Assembly: GCF_963576615.1 (NCBI RefSeq)
Contig: NC_088711.1
Coordinates: forward strand, 22,600,182 to 22,664,181
Source: Watersipora subatra
Lineage: Eukaryota; Bryozoa; Gymnolaemata; Cheilostomatida; Watersiporidae
Reading direction: 5' to 3'
DNA length: 64,000 nt
Shown here: one piece after another, positions 11,101 to 24,000 of the stretch
Numbering within the stretch: position 1 is the stretch's first letter
How the letters are laid out: each line of letters opens with the position of its first letter
The notes under the pieces: model-generated
Databases searched by the model: none
The model's input: the letters and a program-made list of their open reading frames with translations, nothing else
Told to the model about the DNA's origin: nothing
Made by a program: the position numbers and the translations under genes

Positions 11101-14100
11101 TCTACAAGTAAAAAGTGAACGTAGATTTTAATCATAAATCTAATTTACTAGCTAAAACTGTCAAAGAAAATTTGAAGCAAATATTATAGTTAGGTGAAAT
11201 GATTAAAAAGTTATGAAAAGATGATTGGTGATAGCAAAAAATAATAATTTTATTAATTAGTAAATGTATTCATGAGTACTAAAATTATTACCTTTAGTAT
11301 ATACAATGTATATAGGAGACTCAAAGTTAAAAATAACTTTACCTCCATTCTCCTATTTTCCTAACGATGCTGACGCCTGTCAGCTTTAACCATAAGCTGT
11401 CTACCCCAATATTTAACTGCCTGATGCTCAGAAAACTCTGAGTCACCTTCGTTGGAACTGAAAGCATTGTTACAATTTTGTTGTTCGTCAATAAAACGTG
11501 TCAATGCAGTAATTCAGTAAATTAATTATGTCAATTAATTCAGTAAGTTAAATTACAATGTCGATGTTCGATCTAGTACTTGAGTAAAACTAATAATGAC
11601 AAGAATCTTCGAGATCACAGAGAATGCGTTTTACGAGCGATAACATTTATTATGACCTAAATAAAAAATTTGTGTTGATGATTGGCTAAAGAAGAGATCT
11701 TATATTTATCGTTCGTGGACTCTTCCCATATGTATCACTATATACGTCACGAATAAAGCCTCGCTCGAATCTGAGCATTTCAAAAAATGATCTCATTCAA
11801 ACCCTTATATCTCGGGACAGGGTTAGTTTACAACGACAAAAATGACTTTAAATTGTAGTTGATGTTTTAGCCTTTTATGGATCTTAATTTCATTTGATCA
11901 GCTTTTTTGATGTAATCACATCTTTAAGATAACGTGTGACACATAAAATGTGCTAAATCTTAAAGCATCATTTCTGTACATCGTATGTTGGAAAATCTAT
12001 GTAACTGTTTTTATTTGTAGGGTTATCAATTATTTTTGGGTATGTGGATTTACAAAATTTCTTTGTCTCAAGTTTTACAAAGCTTTCACCATACTGTACT
12101 GGTAACAGATTAGAACTGAACATTGTGTTTTCACATGCATGGTATACTATACTCACGTGCCCTTGCTGTTATTTGGCAACCTTTCCAGTCTTTGTGGTCA
12201 CCATGGTCTGGCTGCCCGAGTTCTATTATAAACACTATTAGTTATTTGCTAGGATGCAACTGTAGCCTTCTTCATGTACTCCAAGGTTTTTTGTTGGAGC
12301 TACTGTTGCTAGTTACAATGAAATACATAAATCAGGTATCACGTTTACACTTAACCACAATTATAATTAACCCACATTATTCATTAAGACTTGACTAGAC
12401 ACAAGCACCAGCCAGACTATTCATTAAGACTTGACTAGACACAAACACCACTTAGACTATTCATTAAGACTTGACTAGACACAAGCACCAGCCAGACTAT
12501 TCATTAAGACTCGACTAGACACAAGCACCAGCTAGACTATTCATTAAGACTTGACTAGACACAAACACCAGCTAGACTAATCATTAAGACTTGACTAGAC
12601 ACAAACACCAGCTAGACTATTCATTAAGACTTGACTAGACACAAACACCAGCTAGACTATTCATTAAGACTTGACTAGACACAAGCACCAGCCAGACTAT
12701 TCATTAAGACTCGACTAGACACAAGCACCAGCTAGACTATTCATTAAGACTTGACTAGACACAAACACCAGCTAGACTAATCATTAAGACTTGACTAGAC
12801 ACAAGCACCAGTTAGATTATTCATTAAGACTTGACTAGACACAAACACCAGCTAGACTAATCATTAAGACTTGACTAGACACTAACACCAGCTAGACTAT
12901 TCATTAAGACTTGACTAGACACAAACACCAGCTAGACTATTCATTAAGACTTGACTAGACACAAGCACCAGCTAGACTATTCATTAAGACTTGACTAGAC
13001 ACAAACACCAGCTAGACTATTCATTAAGACTTGACTAGACACAAGCACCAGCTAGACTATTCATTAAGACTTGACTAGACACAAGCACCAGCTAGACTAT
13101 TCATTAAGACCTGACTAGACACAAACACCCGCTAGACTATTCATTAAGACTTGACTAGACACAAGCTAGACTATTCATTAAGACTCGACTAGACACAAGC
13201 ACCAGCTAGACTAATCATTAAGACTTGACTAGACACAAACAACCGCTAGACTAATCATTAAGACTTGACACAAACACCAGTTAGACTATTCATTAAGACT
13301 TGACTAGACACTAACACCAGTTAGACTGTTCATTAAGATTTGACTAGACACAAGCACCAGCTAGACTATTCATTAAGACTTGACTAGACACAAACACCAG
13401 CTAGACTATTCATTGGTTTTTACATTCCTCAGGCTATTTAATAAAAGTTCAATACTGGAGCTTTTACTTGGAAAGTCAACTGCCAGCAAATGCAAGGAAA
13501 TGAAGCACATCGAGTCACTCAGAGATGTCAAAGAGCTGCAGCTGACAGACAACATGTCAAAAGGAGAGTCTGATGCTCCCTATATCTGTCCTATTACTGG
13601 CCTCGAGATGAACGGCAAACACAAGTATAGCATTTTACCTGTTTTATTGAGATACCCAGTATACCAGGTGTATTAACAATGCAACACTAATATATAGCTG
13701 CACCTTACGTGACCAACCGTTTTACCCAAACCAAAACTTTAAGGTCTAGAACTTATGTTCAATTAAATAGAATTTGTCAAGACATGGTTAGCCGCCATAG
13801 AGAATGTTTATGTTACACTAGAACTAAAATAACATGCTGATCAACGCAGAAAGAAAAACCCTGGCCTGATCAGATAATCCTTTCTCATTGTAATATTGCT
13901 AATCATAATGTGGTGCACAGGTTTATATGTCTATGGAGATGTGGGTGTGTCTTGTCTGAGAGAGGCATGAAGGAGGTAAAGTCTATGCAATGTCACAAGG
14001 TAAGCAACCAATTATAAAAGTATATAATTTGTACAAGTGCCAAAATAATAAATCATAGAAAATTTTACAATGAGGTTTTTATGTCGATTATGTATAAACA

Positions 14101-14792
14101 GAAACAATATCATACAGAGGAATAATGTAGCCTAGGAGATTCTGACCAAAACTGTCTGAAGTAAATTCTATGGTTACAGTGCGGTATAGACTATACGTCT
14201 ACAGATATTGTCATTATAAATCCTACGGATGAAGAGTTTGATTTAATAAAGAGTCGAATGGAGCAGCGTAAATCTGAGAGGACACAGTGTGTCGGTAAGT
14301 TCCCATTATAAGCACATTGAATACATCATACATTGAATATATACAGTTGTATAAGCCATCAGATATTTGTTTGCTCCTAGATGCAAGGGGCGAGTCAACA
14401 ATAAAATACATCCGTGGTAAGATAAATAGGAATTTGTATTTTCAGCAGGTTCAAAGAGAACAATGGATAATGAGAAGTTCATACCCCATGAGCACTCACT
14501 GGGCACCACTAGCTCTGTATCGGTTACAAATAAAGACATAAGCTCAGGCGGCACACATGAACCCGAGAAAAAAATACGTAAAAAGGATTCTAAACATAAA
14601 AGAAAAAAAGACAAAAAGGACAGAAGACATAGACACAAAAGTAAACATGTTGGACAAGATAGCTCTACCAACCCACAGATTCATCCTGGTTGGGCCGCAG
14701 TGTTAGCCAGAAGGTGAATCACTTTTGCTGACTGCTGACTACTAATTATTCCTTATTATTATTATTCCTTATTCTTTAGGTATTTTTACTAA
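8136..14792 (+). CDS. RTF2: RTF2 homologue (replication termination factor 2)
   Basis: Exons 8136-8204, 8661-8755, 13433-13624, 13921-13999, 14180-14294 and 14446-14713, optionally 14780-14792; all phases agree. The start codon opens MGLDGGTIPTRGELV, matching the near-invariant RTF2 start MGCDGGTIPKR. Exon 2 gives KWSNCTITQTPLHKPIVICQ, and exon 3 LFNKSSILELLLGKS and YICPITGLEMNGKHK. Exons 4-5 give RCGCVLSERGMKEV and CHKCG, the Cys-rich C2HC/RING-like domain (about residues 30-150). Exon 5 carries DIVIINPTDEEFDLIKSRM (human DVIMLNGTKEDVDVLKTRM). Exon 6 is a Lys/Arg-rich tail. RTF2 is a nuclear replisome-associated protein; yeast Rtf2 acts at replication fork barriers. Oddities: the usual C-terminal YKSLFT box is absent, and the end is either TGA at 14715-14717 or a spliced RYFY stop at 14790-14792. 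The acceptor of exon 6 could be 14446 or 14449 (NAGNAG). Intron 2 is 4.7 kb with arrays at both ends. About 275 aa. Confidence 0.9.
8766..9455. repeat. 17-bp tandem array, about 40 copies
   Basis: Unit GACGACGAGTCCGAGTA, with alternating C/G (AGTCC versus AGTGC) variants clustered in blocks and a short ACGTCG block near 9150-9190. It begins about ten bases after the RTF2 exon 2 donor. Because 17 is not a multiple of three, the minus strand stays open with a 17-residue protein period, giving a 254-codon frame that I reject as a gene. Confidence 0.95.
10087..10191. repeat. Twin perfect hairpins in RTF2 intron 2
   Basis: The first hairpin pairs 10087-10100 with 10127-10140 (14 bp, CGCATCTTTGAAAT arm). 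Directly after it, 10147-10166 pairs perfectly with 10172-10191 (20 bp, arm TTTTTTAGGGATGCAGTTGG, 5-nt loop). The pair suggests a tiny MITE or a structured intronic RNA. The rest of the intron, 9456-12378, shows no exon I can support. Confidence 0.85.
12379..13414. repeat. 40-bp tandem array, about 26 copies
   Basis: Unit contains TTCATTAAGACTTGACTAG followed by ACACAAACACCAGCTAGAC, with variants (GCACC, CGACT, TAATCATT) and some truncated units near 13160-13280. It stops 18 bases before the exon 3 AG of RTF2 (13431-13432), so the branch point of that intron probably lies in the last repeat unit. Confidence 0.95.
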
Positions 14793-14998
14793 AACTAGCT
14801 AAAATCTCACAGTTGAATGCTTCCTCTTCAAGTACAGTCATATACATATCTGCTGTTGCACAATATACAATTATTGAGGTAATACAAACGCCTCAATGGC
14901 TATTGCGAGATTGCTGTGAGGGCTGACACGGGCACCGGGTGAGGAAACAGTTTGACTAGAGTAGTCTTAGGAGCTTGACGCGCCGAAGACAGAGGAGT

Positions 14999-15004
14999 TT
15001 TATT
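14999..15004 (-). terminator. DCAF15 polyadenylation signal AATAAA
   Basis: AATAAA on the minus strand directly follows the DCAF15 stop (TGA at 15005-15007). The RTF2 stop (14717 or 14792) lies about 200-290 bp away on the other strand, so the two mRNAs converge and their 3' ends may overlap. Confidence 0.75.
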
Positions 15005-18000
15005 TCAGAGTGTTATTACAGCCGTTCTGTCTAGACTCACCAGTCTCGATAGGCTCTCTCCTGCAAGCACGTCAACCTGGTTACGCGTGTCAGTAGAGTC
15101 AATACTCATGAAGTTTAAATATTAGCCTGTTAAGTAACATATCTAACTGAAGTCGTGGCTATATCAGGCGATTTGGTATTTCTTTCAAGTCAATAGTTAA
15201 TGTCATTATGACTTATAGTCGAGAGAGCAGGCAAATAACTATTGAAACCTGAGTTCCTTCTTTAGTGTTTTTGGTAAGCCAAAACAGATTTACAACCCAT
15301 TGATATTTAAATTTCAAGCTCTTGTTATTCTTAGTACCAAATATGAGGGCTAGAAATACTTAAGATACTATAAAACACAGTAGACAGTCCTACAACGTAA
15401 ATAATCTGTTAGGGGAACGATTACGTTATAGGGATTTTATGTTATACAAACAGTAAAATACATGTAAATTGCCTAATCTGTTCTAAAATCTTCTTAAACT
15501 CATACTTTAGCCTTTTAAAAATGAAACCACCAGACTTAACTTTTTAATTTAATGACTCTACAGTAGCTGTAGTGTTATCGGCTTGAATTGACAACTTTTT
15601 CTCTTTTTTATCATTTCCACTCAGTTTAGGGTCCATTATTATGGTGGTTTATGATAGGTTAAGGGGTCATCACACCTTCAATGTCAATTTCAATAAAGTA
15701 TTTTGCAATAAAGTATACCGACACTCTAACACCTGCTCTAATTGGCAGCCATTAGGTATTTATGAATAATTATGCAGCTACTTATTCTCTGGGTTTATCG
15801 ACATACCAGACAATCTCTCCACGACACACTATACTGTCAGCATTCTAGAATATATAATACAGATAACCCTATGCACCGTTCTCTCTTGCAAGCGCAGTGA
15901 GAAAGAAATTTATATTTTCAAGGCTAGTTATGGGATTCTCGTTATTCAAACCAAATTTGAGAACTTGCATCGACTTGACCCAATCAAAAACTTTACATAT
16001 ATTTACGTTATAGTTAGAGGTTTACGTTATAGGAAGATCTACTATACATAGGATATATTTAATAAACTATAATCGAGCTTAATTAGCCGCGCTAGTGGAC
16101 AATACAAAATGTAGCTGTGCACCAGGATTCAACAAAGATACAGCCACTAACCTCGCATATAAGGCACATTATTAAGTTCAATCACCGCCTTTTCTGCCTT
16201 GGGCTGCCGGTGTTTCTGAGCAAGCTTGGCAACCCATCCAGGATTCCTAGCCCGTTTTGTTAACAACCTCTCTCCGAGTTCCACCTTGTCATCCATAATG
16301 AGAATTCCCTCATCAAACTGGTTTATCTCCACCTTGCCCGATTGCACATCCCATATGAATGTCACGGAACATATATGCCTATGATATACACGTGCAGCTG
16401 TTTGTTACCATCACGCATTTCTCTTTATTAATAATAAGCATTAACTCAAAGAGAAGGCAAGATGTTCAGTACCTTACCTGGCTAAATGGTCGAAATATCT
16501 CGGGTCTTCTCCGATTTTAAATGTTACCTCACAAACAGCTTTGCCAGTTTCTGCACAAATCTGCAACAATTTACAAATGCAGAATCCAAGAAACGGGGAG
16601 TTGAGAAAGATAGGCTCGTGAGAAGAGAAGCAAGACTAACTGAACTGACATTTCTTTAAAAAACATCATGGGTCCTTTCCGATGCTTTATGCTTAGGGAT
16701 TAAAGGTTAACTGACAGCCTTTTAAAACTGCATCTATTCATACCAATATAATCATGATATTGTAAAGGACTCGGTCCGGTCCTTTACTCTCCGCAAGACA
16801 AGCAAAGCAAATAGACACACTGAGCATTTAACCACAAGAATATATAATTTAATAATAAGTATACAATAATACATGAATGTCAACAATAAACAAGCATGCA
16901 GAGTGTATGCGTGTACAACTCTGTTCTAGCAATATCGGCCTGTCCTTTATATAAGTGTCTTCTCTTGATAGGCCTCGCCCCTTTATTATCTTTTCCACGA
17001 TCTTTATTCGTCTTCTTGGCTTACCGACCTGACTCATTGATGGCCGAGCCTCCTGACGTGATAGGGAGGCTCAGCCTGGCTATGCCGGAGCTAGTAGGAT
17101 TGGCCCCCACCGGCTTTGGCCACACGCTCTGCCGTATCAATATTTCGTTCTTCGTTAATGATTTTGATATTAAAAAAAAGTTTTGGACACAAAAAACAGT
17201 CATGATGCCAATTCCACGTTGTGATGTAATGTCATTTTTGGCAAAACACATACTTGTGAGTTACAATGTCTACGCCAACAATTAGCTCAAAAAACCTCTT
17301 ATGTTAGTGCCATTCTTATACATTTTACCTTACCTAATCGCCACGTTACGTTGTTATGGTTACCCAACACGGGCGATAATTATAACGCAATTTTCAAGCA
17401 GATTCCACAAACACCAAGAAGTATGCGCCATATTTATGCCTCCCGCATTAACTTTGACCAATGATTATAGACTTACACTTATTAGCTAGTGTGTACATGT
17501 CGTGGAGTGCACAAGCAAGACATTCTTCCTTTACACAAACAGGATGTTCATAAATGGTCGGCAAATATTAGCTATTCTCGGGAGTCGTGTGTTTAAAGCC
17601 ATCAGCGCGTGCTCTGCTTTTATGAATAAGGATTTTGAACGAACAATTTTTAGATAATCTAGAACGAGCTATTTTAATCTATATAAATCTAAATTTGTGT
17701 TCATTTGTCTGTCATCCATATGTTCGGTTCTTATGATAGTCTTAGGAACGAAAAAACCGCTTCACACTGGAATTGAACACTGAAACCCCTCATCTGCGGA
17801 CATGCGTGGTATCCATGGTGCCACACAGCCTACGTGCCATACTATGGAATATTTGGACACATAATTTTTACAAATGCCAATATGTAATTGCGATTAGTTA
17901 AACTACGCACGCTTTAGTAGCACGCTTGTACTACTAAAAGGAAAATACGTATCCAGACTTGTCCAAAATGCTACAAATAAAATGTATATATAGCATAAAC

Positions 18001-21000
18001 TTGATAAAAATTTATAGCACACACATAAATAAACAAAAACCATTTGAAAGTTAGAATGGTAAGAGTAAAAAGAAAATTTTTGTGAAAAAAATTTTTGTTA
18101 CCCAGGCAATGCCAGGCATTCACCAGTATAATTATAAAGCACCACAGCTGTTTCCGGTCGATATTTACAGACTGAAAACAGCAGACCTTAATTCTTTCTA
18201 TCAATTTTCATGACTTGAAAATGTAGATAGAACCTGGTATTTAGGCAGAATTACTCAAAAATATTACTAAAACCTCAGTTTGTAATGTTATCCGCTGCTG
18301 GTAATAGAATAAAAATTTATTCTGTAAATTAACTTTTGGATGAAAAATTGTAACATACATTGGAATACAATAGCCGGGTGCCCTTAAGAATGGTGATAAT
18401 AATATATTTATCTGGTACTAATGATACAGGCAATGTCAAAGTCAGCCAGTGCCGGAAACCTGTGCAATCGATGTTACGTGTGATCTAATTATAAATCCAT
18501 TCAAAATGAAGTTATATCACAGAACACTCTCCTTAGCCGAAATGGTCCTAATCATGCTTAGTTTTTTAAGAATATGATTCAACAAGGGCTCATGACCTAC
18601 CCATAGTACGGTTTGAGTAGCGGGATAAACAAGATAAAGAGATGAACCATTACTGAACGATAGAGATTTATCATGCTTTATTCAATTATTTGGTCAAGAG
18701 AAAAGTACACTAACCTCTATGTACTCAGCGGTCCAGTCCTTGAGCACACAGTCTGAATTGTACCAGCTCGTTTGCTCTCTCATGATAGGGAAGACTTGGT
18801 CAATGATGAATAACTCCAGATCTATCCAGCTGCGCCTCACCACTAGGTAAAGCTGAGAGAAGTAATCGGGACGGAGATAAGTTGATGCCTAGCTACTCAA
18901 AGATATGTTATGTATAATTACAATCATAATAAAATAGGTATAAATGCTGCTGATGTCTGCCAAACTGCCAAACCTATTGCACAACCCACCAAAGCTAAAA
19001 CAAATACTGAAAGATTTTCCCTTAAAATCGTTTTATGAAACATTCATTAAGTATGCATAGAGTATGCATTTCGTGCAGGCTCTGTTGCACATTTATGCCT
19101 GCCCCATTTAAAAATGACTTTCACAATAACCATCTGTCAATTTAGAAGTAACCTCAGCAATGAAACACCTGTCCATTTAGAAGTAACCTCAGCAATGAAA
19201 CATCTGTCCATTTAGAAGTAACCTCAGCAATGAAACATCTGTCCATTTAGAAGTAACCTCAGCAATGAAACATCTGTCCCATTTAGAAGTAACCTCAGCA
19301 ATGAACCATCTGTCCATTTAGAAGTAACATCAGCAATGAAACATCTGTCCCATTTAGAAGTAACCTCAGCAATGAAACATCTGTCCATTTAGAAGTAACA
19401 TCAGCAATGAAACATCTGTCCCATTTAGAAGTAACCTCAGCAATGAAACACCTGTCCATTTAGAAGTAACATCAGCAATGAAACATCTGTCCATTTAGAA
19501 GTAACCTCAGCAATGAAACATCTGTCCCATTTCGAAGTAACCTCAGCAATGAACCATCTGTTCATTTAGAAGTAACCTCAGCAATGAAACATCTGTCAAT
19601 TTAGAAGTAACATCAGCAATGAACTATCTGTTCATTTAGAAGTAACCTCAGCAATGAAACATCTGTCCCATTTCGAAGTAACCTCAGCAATGAACCATCT
19701 GTTCATTTAGAAGTAACCTCAGCAATGAAACATCTGTCCATTTAGAAGTAACCTCAGCAATGAAACATCTGTTCCATTTAGAAGTAACATCAGCAATGAA
19801 ACATCTGTTCATTTAGAAGTAACCTCAGCAATGAAACATCTGTCCATTTAGAAGTAACCTAGCAATGAACCATCTGTTCATTTAGAAGTAACCTCAGCAA
19901 TGAAACATCTGTCCTATTTAGAAGTAACCTCAGCAATGAAACATCTGTCCATTTAGAAGTAACATCAGCAATGAAACATCTGTCCCATTTAGAAGTAACC
20001 TCAGCAATGAAACACCTGTCCATTTAGAAGTAACATCAGCAATGAAACATCTGTCCATTTAGAAGTAACCTCAGCAATGAAACATCTGTCCCATTTCGAA
20101 GTAACCTCAGCAATGAACCATCTGTTCATTTAGAAGTAACCTCAGCAATGAAACATCTGTCAATTTAGAAGTAACATCAGCAATGAACTATCTGTTCATT
20201 TAGAAGTAACCTCAGCAATGAAACATCTGTCCCATTTCGAAGTAACCTCAGCAATGAACCATCTGTTCATTTAGAAGTAACCTCAGCAATGAAACATCTG
20301 TCCATTTAGAAGTAACATCAGCAATGAAACATCTGTTCCATTTAGAAGTAACATCAGCAATGAAACATCTGTTCATTTAGAAGTAACCTCAGCAATGAAA
20401 CATCTGTCCATTTAGAAGTAACCTAGCAATGAACCATCTGTTCATTTAGAAGTAACCTCAGCAATGAAACATCTGTCCATTTAGAAGTAACATCAGCAAT
20501 GAAACATCTGTTCCATTTAGAAGTAACATCAGCAATGAAACATCTGTCCATTTAGAAGTAACCTCAGCAATGAAACATCTGTCCCATTTCGAAGTAACCT
20601 CAGCAATGAAACATCTATCCATTTAGAAGTAACATCAGCAATGAAACATCTGTTCCATTTAGAAGCTCAGCAACGAAACATCTGTCCATTTAGAAGTAAC
20701 ATCAGCAATGAACCATCTGTCCATTTAGAAGTAACCTAGCAATGAACCATCTGTTCATTTAGAAGTAACCTCAGCAATGAAACATCTGTCCATTTAGAAG
20801 TAACATCAGCAATGAAACATCTGTTCCATTTAGAAGTAACATCAGCAATGAAACATCTGTTCATTTAAAAGTAACCTCAGCAATGAAACATCTGTCCATT
20901 TAGAAGTAACATCAGCAATGAAACATCTGTTCCATTTAGAAGTAACATCAGCAATGAAACATCTGCCCATTTAGAAGTAACCTCAGCAATGAAACATCTG

Positions 21001-24000
21001 TCCCATTTAGAAGTAACCTCAGCAATGAAACATCTGTCCATTTAAAAGTAACCTCAGCAATGAAACATCTGTCCCATTTCGAAGTAACCTCAGCAATGAA
21101 ACATCTGTCCCATTTCGAAGTAACCTCAGCAATGAAACATCTATCCATTTAGAAGTAACATCAGCAATGAAACATCTGTTCCATTTAGAAGCTCAGCAAT
21201 GAAACATCTGTCCATTTAGAAGTAACATCAGCAATGAACCATCTGTTCATTTAGAAGTAACCTCAGCAATGAAACATCAATCCATTTAGAAGTAACCTCA
21301 GCAATGAACCATCTGTTCATTTAGAAGTAACCTCAGCAATGAAACATCTGTCCATTTAGAAGTAACATCAGCAATGAAACATCTGTTCCATTTAGAAGTA
21401 ACATCAGCAATGAAACATCTGTTCATTTAGAAGTAACCTCAGCAATGAAACATCTGTCCATTTAGAAGTAACCTAGCAATGAACCATCTGTTCATTTAGA
21501 AGTAACCTCAGCAATGAAACATCTGTCCATTTAGAAGTAACATCAGCAATGAAACATCTGTTCCATTTAGAAGTAACATCAGCAATGAAACATCTGTCCA
21601 TTTAGAAGTAACCTCAGCAATGAAACATCTGTCCCATTTCGAAGTAACCTCAGCTCAGCAATGAAACATCTATCCATTTAGAAGTAACATCAGCAATGAA
21701 ACATCTGTTCCATTTAGAAGCTCAGCAACGAAACATCTGTCCATTTAGAAGTAACATCAGCAATGAACCATCTGTCCATTTAGAAGTAACCTAGCAATGA
21801 ACCATCTGTTCATTTAGAAGTAACCTCAGCAATGAAACATCTGTCCATTTAGAAGTAACATCAGCAATGAAACATCTGTTCCATTTAGAAGTAACATCAG
21901 CAATGAAACATCTGTTCATTTAAAAGTAACCTCAGCAATGAAACATCTGTCCATTTAGAAGTAACATCAGCAATGAAACATCTGTTCCATTTAGAAGTAA
22001 CATCAGCAATGAAACATCTGCCCATTTAGAAGTAACCTCAGCAATGAAACATCTGTCCCATTTAGAAGTAACCTCAGCAATGAAACATCTGTCCATTTAA
22101 AAGTAACCTCAGCAATGAAACATCTGTCCCATTTCGAAGTAACCTCAGCAATGAAACATCTGTCCCATTTCGAAGTAACCTCAGCAATGAAACATCTATC
22201 CATTTAGAAGTAACATCAGCAATGAAACATCTGTTCCATTTAGAAGCTCAGCAATGAAACATCTGTCCATTTAGAAGTAACATCAGCAATGAACCATCTG
22301 TTCATTTAGAAGTAACCTCAGCAATGAAACATCAATCCATTTAGAAGTAACCTCAGCAATGAACCATCTGTTCATTTAGAAGTAACCTCAGCAATGAAAC
22401 ATCTGTCAATTTAGAAGTAACATCAGCAATGAACTATCTGTTCATTTAGAAGTAACCTCAGCAATGAAACATCTGTCCCATTTCGAAGTAACCTCAGCAA
22501 TGAACCATCTGTTCATTTAGAAGTAACCTCAGCAATGAAACATCTGTCCATTTAGAAGTAACATCAGCAATGAAACATCTGTTCCATTTAGAAGTAACAT
22601 CAGCAATGAAACATCTGTCCATTTAGAAGTAACCTCAGCAATGAAACATCTGTCCCATTTCGAAGTAACCTCAGCAATGAAACATCTATCCATTTAGAAG
22701 TAACATCAGCAATGAAACATCTGTTCCATTTAGAAGCTCAGCAACGAAACATCTGTCCATTTAGAAGTAACATCAGCAATGAACCATCTGTCCATTTAGA
22801 AGTAACCTAGCAATGAACCATCTGTTCATTTAGAAGTAACCTCAGCAATGAAACATCTGTCCATTTAGAAGTAACATCAGCAATGAAACATCTGTTCCAT
22901 TTAGAAGTAACATCAGCAATGAAACATCTGTTCATTTAAAAGTAACCTCAGCAATGAAACATCTGTCCATTTAGAAGTAACATCAGCAATGAAACATCTG
23001 TTCCATTTAGAAGTAACATCAGCAATGAAACATCTGCCCATTTAGAAGTAACCTCAGCAATGAAACATCTGTCCCATTTAGAAGTAACCTCAGCAATGAA
23101 ACATCTGTCCATTTAAAAGTAACCTCAGCAATGAAACATCTGTCCCATTTCGAAGTAACCTCAGCAATGAAACATCTGTCCCATTTCGAAGTAACCTCAG
23201 CAATGAAACATCTATCCATTTAGAAGTAACATCAGCAATGAAACATCTGTTCCATTTAGAAGCTCAGCAATGAAACATCTGTCCATTTAGAAGTAACATC
23301 AGCAATGAACCATCTGTTCATTTAGAAGTAACCTCAGCAATGAAACATCAATCCATTTAGAAGTAACCTCAGCAATGAAACATCTGTCCATTTAGAAGTA
23401 ACCTCAGCAATGAAACATCTGTCCATTTAGAAGTAACCTCAGCAATGAAACATCTGTCCCATTTCGAAGTAACCTCAGCAATGAAACATCTGTCCCATTT
23501 CGAAGTAACCTCAGCAATGAAACATCTATCCATTTAGAAGTAACATCAGCAATGAAACATCTGTTCCATTTAGAAGCTCAGCAATGAAACATCTGTTCAT
23601 TTAGAAGTAACCTAGCAATGAACCATCTGTTCATTTAGAAGTAACCTCAGCAATGAAACATCAATCCATTTAGAAGTAACCTAGCAATGAACCATCTGTT
23701 CATTTAGAAGTAACCTCAGCAATGAAACATCAATCCATTTAGAAGTAACCTAGCAATGAACCATCTGTCCATTTAGAAGTAACATCAACAATGAACCATC
23801 TGTTCATTTAGAAGTAACCTAGCAATGAACCATCTGTTCATTTAGAAGTAACCTCAGCAATGAAACATCAATCCATTTAGAAGTAACCTAGCAATGAACC
23901 ATCGTTCATTTAGAAGTAACCTCAGCAATGAAACATCAATCCATTTAGAAGTAACCTAGCAATGAACCATCTGTTCATTTAGAAGTAACCTCAGCAATGA

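Noticed and set aside
12044..12398. 65- and 91-codon plus-strand frames before the 40-bp array
   Set aside because: They lie inside RTF2 intron 2; the exon 2 to exon 3 phase is already correct and no homology is recognised.
14968..15115. Separate minus-strand gene starting MSIDSTDTRNQVDVLAGE
   Set aside because: The open frame overlaps the DCAF15 last exon; a proper acceptor (CTTGCAG) at 15061-15062 and matching phase explain the conserved C-terminus better.
20948..23219. Three identical 66-codon minus-strand frames
   Set aside because: They are the same segment of the 35-bp array's higher-order repeat, not genes.
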